In this document: piece by piece, positions 48,427-61,290 of the stretch | How the letters are laid out: each line of letters begins with the position of its first letter | Position numbering within the stretch: position 1 is the stretch's first letter | Assembly (NCBI RefSeq): GCF_030445035.2 | Contig: NC_080686.1 | Location: 248,001-312,000, forward strand | DNA length: 64,000 nucleotides | Source: Dasypus novemcinctus | Taxonomy: Eukaryota; Chordata; Mammalia; Cingulata; Dasypodidae | Direction of reading: 5' to 3' | Notes under the pieces: generated by a model | What the model saw: only the letters and a program-made list of their open reading frames with translations | The model's database searches: none | Told to the model about the DNA's origin: nothing | Made by a program: the position numbers and the translations under genes

Positions 48427-51100
48427 ATGAAGCCCGAGTCAGGGGAAAGGAACTGAAATAAAATCATTGCCTTAGTAAACATGAGAACCTTTACTTGACC
48501 TTATAAGGTGGGAAGGGAAAGCTAATATTAAAAATCAGCCTTGAAGGGTGGGTGCAACACCATTTGCTTCGTTAGGTGGTTTGGTGAACGTTTTTGCATG
48601 TGAGTCTTTCTCTTTTTACAGAGTAGATTGAGGTCCAGCCAAATTGACTACAAAGGAAGTCAGATATCCCATTAAATTGCTATAAATTAGGAATGTCCCA
48701 TTGGAGATTGCAACCACCCTAAATTATTCAGAGCAGCAGCAGCTGTTTGCTGAGGGAGAAGGTTCTGTGGTGTCCTCATCACCTGCCACCTTGAAAGGCT
48801 GCTGCCTGCTCCTCTTTTGACAAAACTACCACATCCAGCCCTTCCATTCCTCCCCAGTGTGCTTTGCTTTTAGAGTGGAAATTCACAGAATGAATTCCAG
48901 CCCTTCATTTGCATGGCTGTGGCATTGAGTGAGCCTCAACTTCAGGGTCATAGTGGTCGGGAGGCACTGGTGGCTGTCCTGAGTGCAGTGGCCCTCACTG
49001 AGCACCTGCCATCCAGTCTTCAGTCCATGATAAGTGTTGCTGCTGGGGAACCAGAGCTGAGTCTAAGCACTTCACTCATCACACTGCATAGGACAGACAG
49101 AGGATTTGAGTCCACATCTGGGAGCCCAGTGTCTGGAATTTCCCTTCCTGGGTGTTTCTCAGTCAGCTAATTAAAGTATTTAGAGCAAGCATGCCTATTT
49201 TAAATAAGCAGCATTTCTAATATTCATTGTGCTGTTCTAGTATACATAATATTAACTATAGTCCTTTGAGAAACATGTATCTGCTGTTCACATCTTATTA
49301 CAGCTACTTAAAAAGATAATCAGCTTTTCCAAAAACAGGGTGTTTTTGCTTTCCCTTATTTTCTTAGAATTTTAGGTATTGTTTGTTTAGTTTTTTAGTC
49401 AACAGTGCATTCAAATCAAGTTCTGGAAATATAAAATTACTGCCTTATGTTACCTAATATAAAGGCATTCCATGAAGTTTGAAACAAGCTAAAAGGACAC
49501 TGAAGTTCTTCTTCCTTATAAAACTTCAATAATTTCCTGATGAAATTAAAGAGTGTGGTTGAAGACAGTTGTTCATCCAACTTTTTCTTTCTGGGGAAAT
49601 GTGGTCTCTTCCCCTTTACACGTTTAGAAAAAGGGTCATATTTAAGTAGGTTGGTAAAGTTGTGGCAGTGAATGAGCCTTCCTGTCCGCCTGCAATAAAC
49701 ATAGACTTTTTCCTTTCTGAGTGATTTAAACTACACAGAAGTTCATTAGAAGGCTCTCTGGAGCCATTGGGCTTCTGTCTTCTCTCCTAAAACTGCTGAG
49801 CTCATGACCCTGTATAAATAGCCCTTATTTTGTTTGTCACTGACATAAGAGAGGTTGAATGGGAGGCTGGGTCATGACAAGACTGGGAATCTTAGGGCAC
49901 AGAATACGCAGAGAGCTTTGTGTTGATCATGGTGTTTGTATGTCAGGGGCACTGTGGACCTCGGTTTAGGCAAGAGGTTCCTGGGAACCTGAGTCCTGCA
50001 CCCTCTCCCCCATCACTTCCAACTGCACACACATCTGTGGCTCAGCGGCACCCTGCAAGTGGGGTCTGGGGTTGGTGTGCTGCTCTGCCAGCTACTTCAG
50101 GGGTAACTCCTCTCCTGTCTGCCTCACCTTCACACAGAGAACCTGCAGTTTTGGAGGATTTGACCTGACAGACCATTCTCTGCACATGGGCAGTAGTAAT
50201 GCCTCCCCAGTGGTGAGTGCAGTCAGAAAGAGACCATTGGTTTATACTGGAGGGATGTGGTTGGCAAGGGCTCGAGCTTGGTGCTTATAGAATAGAGGCC
50301 CTGTGAGCAGGTGGTCCTTTATGACCCTCAGGCTCTTCCCTGCTCTGTGGGGGTAAATGAGAGCTCCCCCAGCCTGGTCTTCTCCCTGGAGGCAGCCACT
50401 TCCCCAGGTGCTTTTATCACTCTCCTCACACAGTGGATCCAGGTGCCTTTGGTTTGTGCAGAGAACGCCAAACAGAGCATGGCTGAATGGAGACTGAGAT
50501 TTCCCACCAAGCCTCTGGGCTCCTGTGGCCTCTCTGCTGCCTTCATGGTCCAGTTCCCACTCACAGGGGGTTCTGCTTTTGGACCTCAGCCCCAGAGGCT
50601 GCTGGGGTGCCCAGCTTGCTCCCTAAAGCCCACTCTCTCAGGGCCCAAGTGTTTAGGTGAGCTTTCTGTGCAGCTTTGGAAAAACATGCATTTTGTCACA
50701 AAACTGAAATTTAGATTACCTGCTTTATATTTGTTAGCATCATATATGACACAGGAAGAGTTTGAGAAATTCCTGGGAGAAAAACTATTTTATTTGGATG
50801 TCAAATTTTATTACTTTGCAAACCCATAATTTTATGTAATGATGCTTTTAAAAAATGAGAGAAAGTATGATTTTTTTTCCTTTCTCAGGAGAAAGTTTTT
50901 TTTTTTTTTAAAGCAAAACAAAATGAGTGCTGACCACAGTCTGCCTTTTCAGACTAGGAAATTCAAACCTGGAAGAGCCAATACCCTTGGTCACCTGATG
51001 CTGGCTTTGCTGACTTGCCTTTTGTTCTCCTGGGAAGGGTTACCTGGATATTAGTCCATATAAACCACTGTTGGACTGATGAAGTGCAGTCCCCTTGGGA
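48427..51100. other. intergenic sequence, nothing recognised
   Basis: Continues the pre-integration locus from 31423. It contains an open frame of 172 codons (50311-50829) without domain, signal or composition support, plus a T run near 50898. I see no repeat or RNA that I can name. Confidence 0.4.
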
Positions 51101-51335
51101 TTTTTGTTGTTGTTTTTGTTGTCTGTTTGAGGTACCAAGGCCAGGGTTTGAACCAGAGACCTCATATGTGGGAAGCTGGAGCTCAAACATTGAGCCACAT
51201 AGGCTTCACTGAATTGATTTTTTCTTTTGTTTTTCTTGTTTGTTTTTCTTAATTTTTTAGGAGGCATGAGGCAACTGAATCCAGGATCTCCAATGTGAGA
51301 AGTGGACACTCAACCACTTGGGCCACATCTGCTCC
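51101..51335 (-). mobile_element. dimeric tRNA-derived SINE
   Basis: On the minus strand two tRNA-like units follow each other. The first begins 'ggagcagatgtggcccaag' and carries 'tggttgagtgtccac'. The second has 'gcctatgtggctcaatg' and the B box 'ggttcaaaccctgg' (about 51155-51142). A-rich linkers follow each unit. It differs from the long DAS SINEs and may be another xenarthran tRNA-SINE family. No clear target duplication. Confidence 0.75.
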
Positions 51336-52498
51336 TAATAGTGTTATTTAAACTAAGGGTTTTATCTTGATGTCTAGAGAAAGTATGGAAAATCGGCTTT
51401 TGAGGAAGATAACAAAAGCATAAAAACAAAATTGTAAATATAGATAAAAGCACAAGGGTGTCAATTAAACAAGGGAATTTTGGTGTAATGAAATAAATTA
51501 TTTCAACACATCTTCACCTTGTCCTGACTTAGTCATTTTGAGTAACCACCTGAGTTAACACTTCCCCGGATATAACCACAACTAGCAACACCTGCACCTT
51601 CACAGGTATGGATGATAAGAGCTAACCTCAGCTTCTATGATCAGCCTCTGCTGCTTCTTTTCAATTGCCCCCTTGCCACTGCAGCTCTTTCCTGCTGTGT
51701 AATTTATTTGCAAGGCATCTATTTCCATATGGCTTGGATGATAAGAAGCTGTTTTCAGCTTCTCCACATGGCCTTAGTCACATCTGCTTTTTGTACCATA
51801 TATTGTGAAACTGCCAGGCCCAGGATCCATGGGATCCTTCCCATCTGGGTCACAGTAAAGACAAGAGCCTGGAATAAACATGTGCTCCAACCTGCCTTTC
51901 CATGAACCCTCACAGGAACCTAGGCTAGGTAAGCTGGGACATGCCATGCCAAGATTCTCCATTCTCCCCCTCCAGATTCTTTGATATTATGAACCTCTCA
52001 TTTCATGCTATCTTGCTGGATATCTGTGTTTGTACCTCATCACTGAAAAAACTTCCCCATAATCTACAAAACACTTGGCTGAATGGGTTCTTGTTCCATG
52101 ATCTTGGCAGTACCTGTCCACATCAGATACACACACAGTGTCAACTGCTTCTGGATTATTTTGGTTAATTTTAATTTTGAATCATGTACCATTTCATATA
52201 CCCACCTTGGAAGTGACATCAGTTTTAGCTGCATGTGTTGTACTCAAGTCTCATTTCCTTCTAATTTGAGAGCTATATGTGAAGTTATTAACACCTGATA
52301 AGTTTATTTCAAGTAGGTCAGAGATTGGTTTTTCATTGTTTTCTTTTCCAGAATATAATGTCATCAGTTTGCAGGTGGTGGGATGTTGTCTTTAGGTGGT
52401 AGAGGGTCAGTAAATCTTGAGTAACTTAAAAAAAAAATCCCTAAGGATATTTCACTGATTTCCTACAATACTGAAAAAAACTCAATTCACTATCATTG
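51336..52498. other. intergenic sequence, nothing recognised
   Basis: Ordinary non-coding DNA. Frames are below 100 codons and lack support. Confidence 0.4.
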
Positions 52499-52503
52499 GA
52501 TCC

Positions 52504-52970
52504 TGTTTTAGTTAACCGAGGCTGATGAAAACAATACTTCCCCAAATGAGTTGGCTTTTCCAAAGGGGGTTTATTGACTTGCAAGCTTACAGTTGTGAAG
52601 CTGAGAAGAGAGTCCAAATCAAGACATCTTCAGGCCATGCTCTCTCCTCAAAGATCAGCTGTGGGTGATCCTGGACTCTTCTGTCATATGGGAAGGTACA
52701 TGGTGTCATCTGTCAGTCTCTGCTTTCTCCTCTGAACTTTGTTGCTTTCAGTTTCTGGTTTCTCTCTCAGCTTCTGAGCATTTCACTCTGAGCACCTGCA
52801 TCTGTCTCTTTCCATATGGACTTTAGTAAGAGAATTAAGTCCCACCTGGGGCATGCCTTACAGAAGTAATCTAATCAAAGAGTCCCATTTACAATAGGTC
52901 CACTCCCACAGGAATGGATTGGCTCTAAGGACATGATTCTCTGGGATCCATCCAACATCAAACTGTTACA
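52504..52970 (-). mobile_element. solo LTR, MaLR/ERV3-like
   Basis: On the minus strand it starts TGTAACAGTTTG and ends ACTAAAACA, with AATAAACCCCC near the 3' side (about 52570). It is flanked on both sides by GATCC (52499-52503 and 52971-52975), a perfect 5-bp duplication as made by ERV3/MaLR-type integrases. No internal region, so it is an LTR-LTR recombination product. The subfamily is not identified. Confidence 0.85.
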
Positions 52971-53224
52971 GATCCTCTCTAGTGAACTCTTCCCCATACA
53001 TGGGCTGCCCTATAATTACCTCTGGTGGGATCAGTGGTGTTTGCCTGATAGCATAGACCTCAGGGCCATGAGGACCAAAGGGAATGTTTTGGCCAGACAG
53101 CACCAGTGAGTCAATATTTAAGCTTTAATTTATATATCTCATGGATTTATTCTACCTTACCACAGGTGTTGGATGGTATGGGCAATGGATGATTTGCTGG
53201 ATGGGAAACACTTGAACCAAACTT

Positions 53225-53281
<57 letters not shown>
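53225..53281. repeat. (TA)n microsatellite
   Basis: About 57 bp of almost pure TA alternation with one 'taaata' interruption near the left end. Confidence 0.95.
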
Positions 53282-53285
<4 letters not shown>

Positions 53286-54407
53286 GATATTTAGATTACA
53301 TAAATGTTTATTGACACACTTTTTTATAACCTTTCCAGTGAAGTGAGTTTGAAGCTTGCTTGAGAGTTCAAAGCGTACTCCCTGCTTTGGAAAACCATTT
53401 TCTTTTTTTCCCCTACAGTTAAAGCATTCTTATTTTGACAAGAGAATGCCTCAACCCATTCTTAATACCTGTAAGCCATAAACTATATATAATTATAATC
53501 CATTGAAAGAACTGGCTGGTAAAGCCCTTCAGCTGATGTTCAAATAGTCCAGTTGTGGAGGTTAAGTTTATGGAGATACATACATTAATAAATTTTGCCT
53601 AGTTTACAAGCCTGTCACGTATGATCCTGGTTACAGATTTTTTAAAGTACCTTATCAAAGACTGCCCACCAATATATTTCCTTGTCCTTTTTCATTTTTT
53701 GCATTCTGTATTGGGTAATTTCATGGAGGGCTCACATGTAGTTTCTTCTAGGGACTCTAGGGCAAACAGGGCACTATCCATCACTTCCTAGATTCTATCC
53801 CCAGAATTTAATTGGTGACCCTACTGACTCTATTTTTCTTTTTCAAATACAAAAACACTTTCCTAACTGTGAGCTAACTCATTTGGAGAGGGCTTATGAG
53901 GTACATTGTATAGGGAAACTGTTTTGTTGTCTCCACATATTGTTGAGCTGCTAGGTTGGCATTTTTCTTCTAAGTTTTGTGAGTGTGAGCTTCCATTTTT
54001 ATCACAACATTTTTTCTTTGTTTTACCTTTTCCTTAGGTGATAGAAATACATCTATTATTTCAGATATTAACCATTCTTTATTTGGTTCCTAATGACTTC
54101 AGGGAGTCCTTTGTTTTCATAAACTTCCCAAATCATGAATTACTCCAAACACATATCTATGGTCAGTGTAAATATTGTGATATCCTTTTAGCTAAATGAC
54201 TGCCTCTATTTAAAAGTTTTACCACAGCTCACTAGGGCATGGTGAGGCTAGGGGCTTGTTGACAAGTAATTGCTTCTACTGTAGTGGTTACTTCATAGTT
54301 TGCCTTATAATATCTGTTTCTGTTTTATGATAAGACACATCTTAAAATGTGATCTAACCCAGGTTTAGCAAGGATTTTTATGTTGATGTTTGTTTTTTGG
54401 TTTTTGG

Positions 54408-54411
<4 letters not shown>

Positions 54412-54438
<27 letters not shown>
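54412..54438. repeat. (TG)n microsatellite
   Basis: About 27 bp of uninterrupted TG repeats within a T/G-rich run (54390-54460). Confidence 0.95.
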
Positions 54439-54699
54439 TTTGCTTTGTTTTGCTTTATTTTTGGTAAATCTGGTCCTGGGGATAATAACTGAGAAACAGG
54501 AACCTCACAATCTTGAGAATCCATCTTTTTCAGGCATGGACAACAGAGTACTGGATTTAAAGTATCACAGTAGAGGATTTGGATATTTTAAGGAGTGAGC
54601 AATATGATTTCAAAAAAGGTCAGTCTGTGAGTTGACATATGCTAGGTTTTTCTTGAGATCATGAGCTCTATTAACTAAAAAGTACGCCCCCTGCCCAAG

Positions 54700-55221
54700 T
54701 CAGCTGATACATCATGTAATGTTGCAACCGCAGCTACTATCCTTTCATGACCGAGTATGGTATAACTTCTGCATCCAATTACAGACTGGAATATTCTATA
54801 GCTTTTTCCCTTTGGAAACTGAGGCACAGTGGTCTCACAAGGAGAGACATGTGGTTTCCATGGCTATGCTTGCAACCGAAGGAATGTGATAATAAAGAGT
54901 TCCCAGTAAACAGGAGGAAGCTGTTAAAGACTAAAAGAAAAGTCGAGCACATATGTTTTGTAGTAAATTGAACACTTAGACTTTGTACCTTGAGATAAGA
55001 ATTTTTTAAGTTCCTTAGACTATGAGTAATGCTGATAGTTAACTGCATGTTGCTGCTTGTTCTCATGTAGACTGGGGTATATATAGAGTGCCTTGTAAAC
55101 AAAAAGTTGTCTGATGAGTCTCTACTCACAGACCCCTGATCCCAGCTCTCTCTCTCTTTCTTTCATTCTTCTTTTTCTCTTTCTTTCATTCCCAATAACG
55201 TTCAGGACCAAATCTCCAACA
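54700..55221 (+). repeat. 5' LTR of the class II ERV
   Basis: TATA-like 'tatatata' at 55078-55085, a pyrimidine-rich U5 (55148-55195) as in ERV-K/IAP LTRs, and an end at ...CCAACA two bases before the primer site. The left boundary is a guess, since no second LTR copy or target duplication is in view. Confidence 0.6.
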
Positions 55222-55223
55222 AA

Positions 55224-55241
55224 TGGTGCCCAATGCAGGGC
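55224..55241 (+). promoter_or_regulatory. primer-binding site, tRNA-Lys type
   Basis: TGGTGCCCAATGCAGGGC matches 14 of 18 positions of the tRNA-Lys site TGGCGCCCAACGTGGGGC (recalled). The position directly after the LTR supports the call. Confidence 0.75.
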
Positions 55242-55376
55242 CCAAAGAAGTGAGTCTTCCAAAACAGCATTGGGACCCACGGAAAGGACTCCTATGAGGG
55301 TCATGAATGATGTCCAAAGCAGTGTGTCTCAAGTCTTCTTTTAGGTAAGTAACATTTCCACGAAGTCATCAGGGTA

Positions 55377-55995
55377 ATGGGTATTCAAACGGGAAGTGTA
55401 GAAGAATATTTGCAAGTGTTAAAAAACTTTGTTGAAAGCTAGTGGGGTGCCTGTAAAATGTTGTGAGTTAATTGAATTGTTTGCTTTAATACAAAAGCAT
55501 TGTGGTTGGCTTCAGCCTCAGGGGCGTAATGTTTTAAATTTGAAACAGTGGAGATGTGTAATGAAAGCTTTACAGAGAGCAAATCAAAGAGGGGAATCCA
55601 TTCCTTTTATCTGCGTGAGCTTTGTGCCAGCAAATTACTGCCACCGTAGATCCTTTACAATCAAAGGAAGATGACAAAGAGGAAATTACTATATTTTCAA
55701 AACCCATAGACAAACAGAAAGTGGAGGGCCATTTGAAAGAAATAAATTCTGAGCCAAAAGGCAGAGGAGAGTCTCCTGGCTTTATGCCTAGTCCTAGTCC
55801 TAACCCTTTTATAGTTAAGAAAATAACTGTCTACTCTAATGAAATATGCAGTCTCCATATGTCATTCAGGTCTTATTCCTAGCTTATATCCAGTTCAACC
55901 TAATGCACCTATTGAGCCAGCAATTATGGCTGCCCCAGCATCAACACCTGGAATCTTTTCAGATATGGCAGATGCTTTACCCTATGTTAAAAAGA
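55377..55995 (+). pseudogene. class II ERV gag, matrix part, broken
   Basis: Starts M-G-I-Q-T at 55377 (myristoylation-type start). A stop follows about 21 codons later, and similarity continues in other frames: 55429-55674 has the ERV-K-like matrix order 'LIELFALIQKHCGW...NLKQWRCVMKALQRANQRGESIPF', then an acidic, proline-containing linker region (55622-55882). At least two frameshifts. It ends where L1 'C' starts, before any capsid sequence. Confidence 0.78.
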
Positions 55996-56002
55996 TAGTT
56001 GT

Positions 56003-57679
56003 GGGCAGGAGGCAAGATGGCGTCTGAGTGAGTGCACCTTATAATCTCTCCTGCAAAGAAGTGACTGAGTAGGGTTGGAGTCCTGCTAGACCAGGCTGTT
56101 TTGGGTGTTTGAAGGGAAGGAGGTGTCTGGACATAGATTTGGTGGGATGGTGACAGAGGAGATTCTTGGGAGAGGTAGAATTTTGGGTCTCTTTCATGGA
56201 GGTCACGGTTGTGAGGGGGACCCTTCCCCCTGGGGCTGGCAGCCCAGTGGCGGTGATTCCTGGAGGCTTTGCTTTGCTGGGGAGTTCCCAAGCCCTGAGC
56301 AGGCTGTTTTGGGGGCTTGCAGGGTGGGAGGTGTCTGGAAGTCGATTTGGTGAGACAGTGACGGAGGAGATTCTTGCAAGAGGTGGAATTTTGGGTTTCT
56401 GATTCAGAGGTCAGAAGTTCTGACTGGAGCCCCTCCCCCTAGGACTGGCGGCTGGGCCGTGGTGATCCCTGGGATCTTTGTTGTGTGGGGTGTCCCCAAA
56501 CCTGAGCAGGCTGTTTTGGGGGCTTGCAGGGCAGGAGGTGTCTGGATGTCGATTTGGTGAGACAGTGATAGAAGAGATTCTTGCAAGAGGTGGAACTTTC
56601 GGTTTCTGACATGGAGGTCAGAAGTTTTAGGAGGAACCCTTCCACCTAGGGCTGGCAGCCTGTCTGGGGTGGTCCCTGAACTCTTTGTAGTGCAGCAGCA
56701 CACCCAGCAGGCTGTTTCAGAGGCTTGCAGGGCAGGAGGTGTCTGGATGTCTATTTGGTGAGACAGTGACAGAAGAGATTCTTGTAAGAGGTGGAATTTT
56801 GGGTTTCTGACACAGAGGTCAGAATTTGCAGGTGGGGCCCCTCTCCCTAGGGCTGGTGCCCAGCTGCAGGGCTCCCTGAAGGCTGTGTTGCACTGCAGTG
56901 CTCCCAGGCCCCTGTTAGCTGGACGCATAGTTCCCAGGTCTGTGTCCCCTAAACCCTGGTGGCCCACACTCCAAAGACTCACACACCTTGAGTCTGCAAT
57001 ATCAAAGGCTTGCCATCCCTGAATCCACTGCACAATGAGGTCCACTGAGGTCTTTGATTATTCTAGCTCTCAGCATTTGTTTTTGTTTTTGTTTTCTTTT
57101 TTCTTTTTTCTTGTTCTTTTTTTGTCTTGGTTCCTAATATTGCATTATATTCTGGTCTTTTCTCCCATTTTATCCCCCAAGGTTCTTTTTTTTCATCTAC
57201 TGTCTCCCTGACATTCCATCTCCCTTTCTTTGGCCCCCAAATTGTCTGACTTTTAATTTCTAATACCTTTGTTCTGTTTTCTTTTATCCACTCTTGATAT
57301 TATTGTCTTTCTTTTCTCTTTCCCTCTCTCATTAAAACACTGGCTTTTTAATTCATACTCTATTCCTCCCATATTCAGTTGACTGTCTCATTATAGGTAA
57401 CTCTATTTACTGCTATAACTCAACACAACTTACATGAGTCTAATATCCACTCTCCCAGATCTCACATTTATGCTCTGTTAACATTTATTACCAATACTAC
57501 ATTACACACTTTCTTTTCTTACTCATTTTGCTTTCCCTGGCCCTAATATTTTCCTTCAAAGTGAACTTAGCCAGCAAGAAGAACATAGAACAAGAAGAAC
57601 AAAGTGACAAAGAGAAGACATAACACTTACGCAAGAACAACTAATTAATCCCCAAGATGATTAAACCCATCAAGATAAA
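56003..57679 (+). promoter_or_regulatory. L1 C 5'UTR
   Basis: Starts with the YY1-like 'caagatggcg'. Four tandem monomers (56092-56912) are followed by a T/C-rich stretch (57060-57350) and AT-richer DNA up to ORF1. By analogy with mouse L1, monomers would act as promoter units. That is an inference. Confidence 0.65.
56092..56912 (+). repeat. four ~205-bp tandem monomers
   Basis: Units begin with 'caggctgttt' at 56092, 56300, 56507 and 56708, giving steps of 208, 207 and 201 bp. Each contains 'ggaggtgtctgga', 'gatttggtgagacagtga' or a variant, 'gagattcttg', 'aggtggaattttgggt' or a variant, and a G/C-rich end with 'cccctccccctagg' or a variant. Confidence 0.92.
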
Positions 57680-57682
57680 ATG

Positions 57683-58651
57683 ATGACCAGACAGCAACAA
57701 AAAACTACAAACCAAACCAATAATCAGGAAAACATGGCTGAATCCAGTGAACAAACTAAAAGCCAGGAAAGGGAGCAGAACATCGGACAAGTAATTAAAG
57801 ATCTCAAAATATATATTAGAGACAAGCTTACTGAAGTATAGGAAGAAATTAACAATATGAAGAAAACGCTTGGAGAGGAAATTGCAGACATATGCAAAAA
57901 GATAACAGATATGATGGGGATGAACACCACAGTTCAAGGAATGAAAAATACACTTGGTGCATATAGCAGCAGATTAGAAGAGGCAGAGGAGAGACTTAAC
58001 AACATGGAAGACATTACATCTGAAATCAAACAGATAATAGAACTGATCAATAAAAAGATAGAAGAAATCCAGCTAGGACTTAGGGACCTGAATGACAATG
58101 CAAAATGCACAAACATATGTATTATAGGCATCCCAGAAGGAGAAGAGAAGGGAAAGGGGACAGAAGGGCTGTTGGAGGAAATAATGGCTGAAAACTTCCC
58201 AAATCTACTGAGAGAGATGGATATACATGTGTCTAGGAAGCACAACACATCCCAAACATCATAAATCCCAACAGGCCCACCCCAAGACATATACTTGTCA
58301 AATTATCCAATGCTCAAGACAAAGAAAAAATTCTAAAAGCAGCAAGAGAAAAGAATACCATCACACACAAGGGAAGCTCCATAAGATTAAGTGCTGCTTT
58401 CTCATCTGAAACCACGGAGGCAAGAAGGCAGTGGTATGATATAGTCAAGGTACTAAAAGGAAAAAAAAAATCCACCCAAGAATACTCTACCCAGCTAAGC
58501 TAGCATTCAAAAATGATGGAGAGTTCAAAATATTCACAGATAAACAAAAACTGAAAGAGAATGCCAAAAAGAACCCTGCCCTTCAAGAAATAGTAAAGGG
58601 AGTTCTGCAGAAAGGAAAAAACAGGACAGGAAGAGTTGGAGGAGAGTGTAA
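57683..58651 (+). pseudogene. L1 C ORF1, broken
   Basis: Same product as the intact copy at 42816-43784. Start M-T-R-Q-Q-Q at 57683; a stop near 57841 splits off the N-terminus. The coiled-coil and RRM part is open (57857-58264: 'RLEEAEERLNNMEDITSEIKQ', '[15 protein letters not shown]'). A frameshift in the link to the C-terminal domain follows at about 58230, and another lies near 58465 in a lengthened A run. The natural stop context S-W-R-R-V is kept at 58649-58651. Confidence 0.9.
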
Positions 58652-61279
58652 GAGCAACGAAAAAGACAAAAAGAGAAGGATAAAAACAAACAAAATATGA
58701 CAAACACAAGTCCAGTCAAAATATTGCTAACATAAATAATTCCTTGAAAGTAATAACACTGAATGTCAACAGATTAAACTCACCTATCAAAAGATTCAGA
58801 CTGGGACATTGGATAAGGAAATATGACCCATCTATATGCTGTCTACAAGAAACACATCTTAGACCCAGGGATTCATGGAGGTTGAAAGTGAATGGTTGGA
58901 AAACAATCTTACAAGCAAACAATAACCAAAAACAGGCAGGAGTAGCTATATTAATATCAGACAAAATAGACTTTAAATGTGAAACAATTGTGAGAGGCAA
59001 AGAAGGCTACTACATATTAGTGAAAGGGACAATCTCTCAAGAAGAACAAATAATCATAAATATTTATGCTCCTAACAAGGGTGCCTCCAAATACATGAGG
59101 CAAACACTGGAAAAACTAAGTGAAAGAGTAGATGCCTCTACAATTATACTGGGAGATTTTAATACACCATGACCAACTTTGGATAGAACATCTCAAAAGA
59201 GAAACACTAAAGAAACAAAAACTTTAAACAGTATATTAGAGGAGTTGGATCTAATAGACATATACAGATCATTACACCTGAATACAGCAAGATATACATT
59301 TTTCTCAAGTGCACATGGATCATTCTCCAAGATGGACCATATGCTAGGCCACAAAGAAAGGCTCAGTGAATTCAGAAAGATCAAAATCATAAAAAATAAT
59401 ATCTCTGACCACAGTGGCATGAAGCCAGATTTCACACCAAGATATGGAAATTAAACAGCACACTCTTAGAAAAACAGTGGGTCAAAGAGGAAATCTCAAA
59501 AGAAATTAATAACTACCTTGAAACTAATGAAAATGATAACACAACATACAAAACTTATGGGATGCAGCAAAAGCAGTACTGAGAAGGAAATTTATAGCCA
59601 TACATTCATACATCCAAAAAGAAGAAAGAGCAAAAATTGAAGAACTACCTGCACATTTGGAGGAATTAGTAAAAAAACAACAACAAAGTAACCCCACAGG
59701 AAGAAGAAAGAAAGAACAAAGATAAGAGCAGAACTAAATGAAATAGAAAATAGGAAAGCACTTGAAAGGATAAACAAAACCAAGAAGCTGGTTCTTTGAG
59801 AAGATCAATAAAATTGACAAACCCTTAGCTAGACTAACAAAGAGAAAGAGAGAGAAGATGCAAATACACAAAATAAGAAATGAGAAGGGAGATATCACCA
59901 CTGACCCCACAGAAATAAAGATTATCATGAGAGGATACTTTGAAAAACTATATTTCAACAAAAATGACAATTCAGAGGAAATGGACAAATTCCTAGAAAC
60001 ACATAATCAGTCTATATTGATGAAAGAATAAATTGATGATCTCAACAAGCCAATCACAAGTAAAGAGATAGAATCAGTCATTAAAAATCTCCCAACTAAG
60101 AAGAACCCAGGGCCAGATGTCTTCACAGGTGAATTCTAGAGAACATTCCAGAAAGAACTAATGCCCAATCCTGCTGAAACTCTTCCAAAAAATCGAAGCA
60201 GAAGGAACATTACCTAACTCCTTCTATGATGCCAACATTATCCTAGTACCAAAGCCAAACAAAGACACCACAAGAAAGGAAAATTACAGACCAATTTCTC
60301 TAACGAACCTAGATGCAAAAATCCTCAACAAAATAGTTGCTAACTGTATTGCACAACACATTAAGCAAATTATATACCATAACCAAGTGAGATTCATTCC
60401 GGGTATGCAAGAATGGTTCAACATAAAAGCAAATCAATCAATGTAATAAACCATTTAAGCAGATTAAAGGGAAAAAAATCATTATTATATCTATAGATGC
60501 AGAAAAAGAATTGGACAAAATACAGCACCCTTTCTTGATAAAAACACTCCAAAAGATCAGAATACAAGGAAATTTTTTGAACATGATCAAGAGTATATAT
60601 GAAAAATCCACAACCATCATCTTTTACAATGGTGAGATCCTAAAATCCTTCTCTCTAAGATCAGGAACGAGACAAGGATGCCCACTCTCACCCCTTCTAT
60701 TTAACATTGTCTTAGAAGTACTTGCTCGAGCACTGAGGCAAGAACCAGATACAAAAGGCATTCAAATTGGAAAGGAAGAAGTCAAAATTTCATTATTTGC
60801 AGATGACATGATCCTATACATAGAAAACCCTAAGTAGTCTATACAAGGCTTCTAGAACTCATAAATGAGTTTAGTGAAGTTGCAGGTTATAAGATGAATG
60901 TGCAAAAATCAATAGCATTTCTATATACAAATAATGAGCAAGCTCAGGAGGAAATCAAGAAACAAATACATTTACAACAGTAAATAAAAAAATCAAATAC
61001 CTGGGAATAAACTTAACTAAAGATGTAAAAAACTTATACACAGAAAACTACATAAGACTGTTCAAGGAAATCAAAGAAGACCTAAATAAATGAAAGAATA
61101 TTCCCTGTTCATGGATAGGAAGACTAAATATTATCAAGATGTCTATCCTACCAAAACTGATCTACACATTCAATGCAATCCCAATAAAAATCAACACCGC
61201 ATTCTTTAAGGAATTAGAAAAACTCACTATGAAATTTATTTGGAAAGGAAAGAGGCCCCGAATAGCTAAAGACATATTG

Positions 61280-61290
61280 AAAAAGAAAAA
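61280..61290 (+). repeat. target-site duplication of the ODC1 retrocopy, left copy
   Basis: aaaaagaaaaa, repeated at 63716-63726 where the retrocopy's A tail meets L1 ORF2. The right copy merges with the A tail, so the exact length is ambiguous. Confidence 0.8.

Larger units (their letters stand above)
52976..54699. other. intergenic sequence with two microsatellites
   Basis: No gene recognised. A short scrap resembling an L1 tail ('aaagatatttagattacataaatg', about 53283-53306) directly follows the TA repeat. Confidence 0.4.
54700..56002 (+). mobile_element. class II (betaretrovirus-like) ERV, 5' end only
   Basis: LTR (left edge uncertain, right end CA at 55221), tRNA-Lys-type primer site, leader and matrix-side gag are in order on the plus strand. 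Sequence breaks off at about 56002, where L1 'C' begins. The remainder of the provirus may lie beyond the window. The class is taken from the primer site and the matrix similarity. Confidence 0.78.

Noticed and set aside
50311..50829. 172-codon open frame
   Set aside because: No family resemblance or flanking gene structure; single frame in intergenic DNA.
56092..56912. Satellite DNA
   Set aside because: Only four units, located exactly at an L1 5' end, so better read as L1 promoter monomers.
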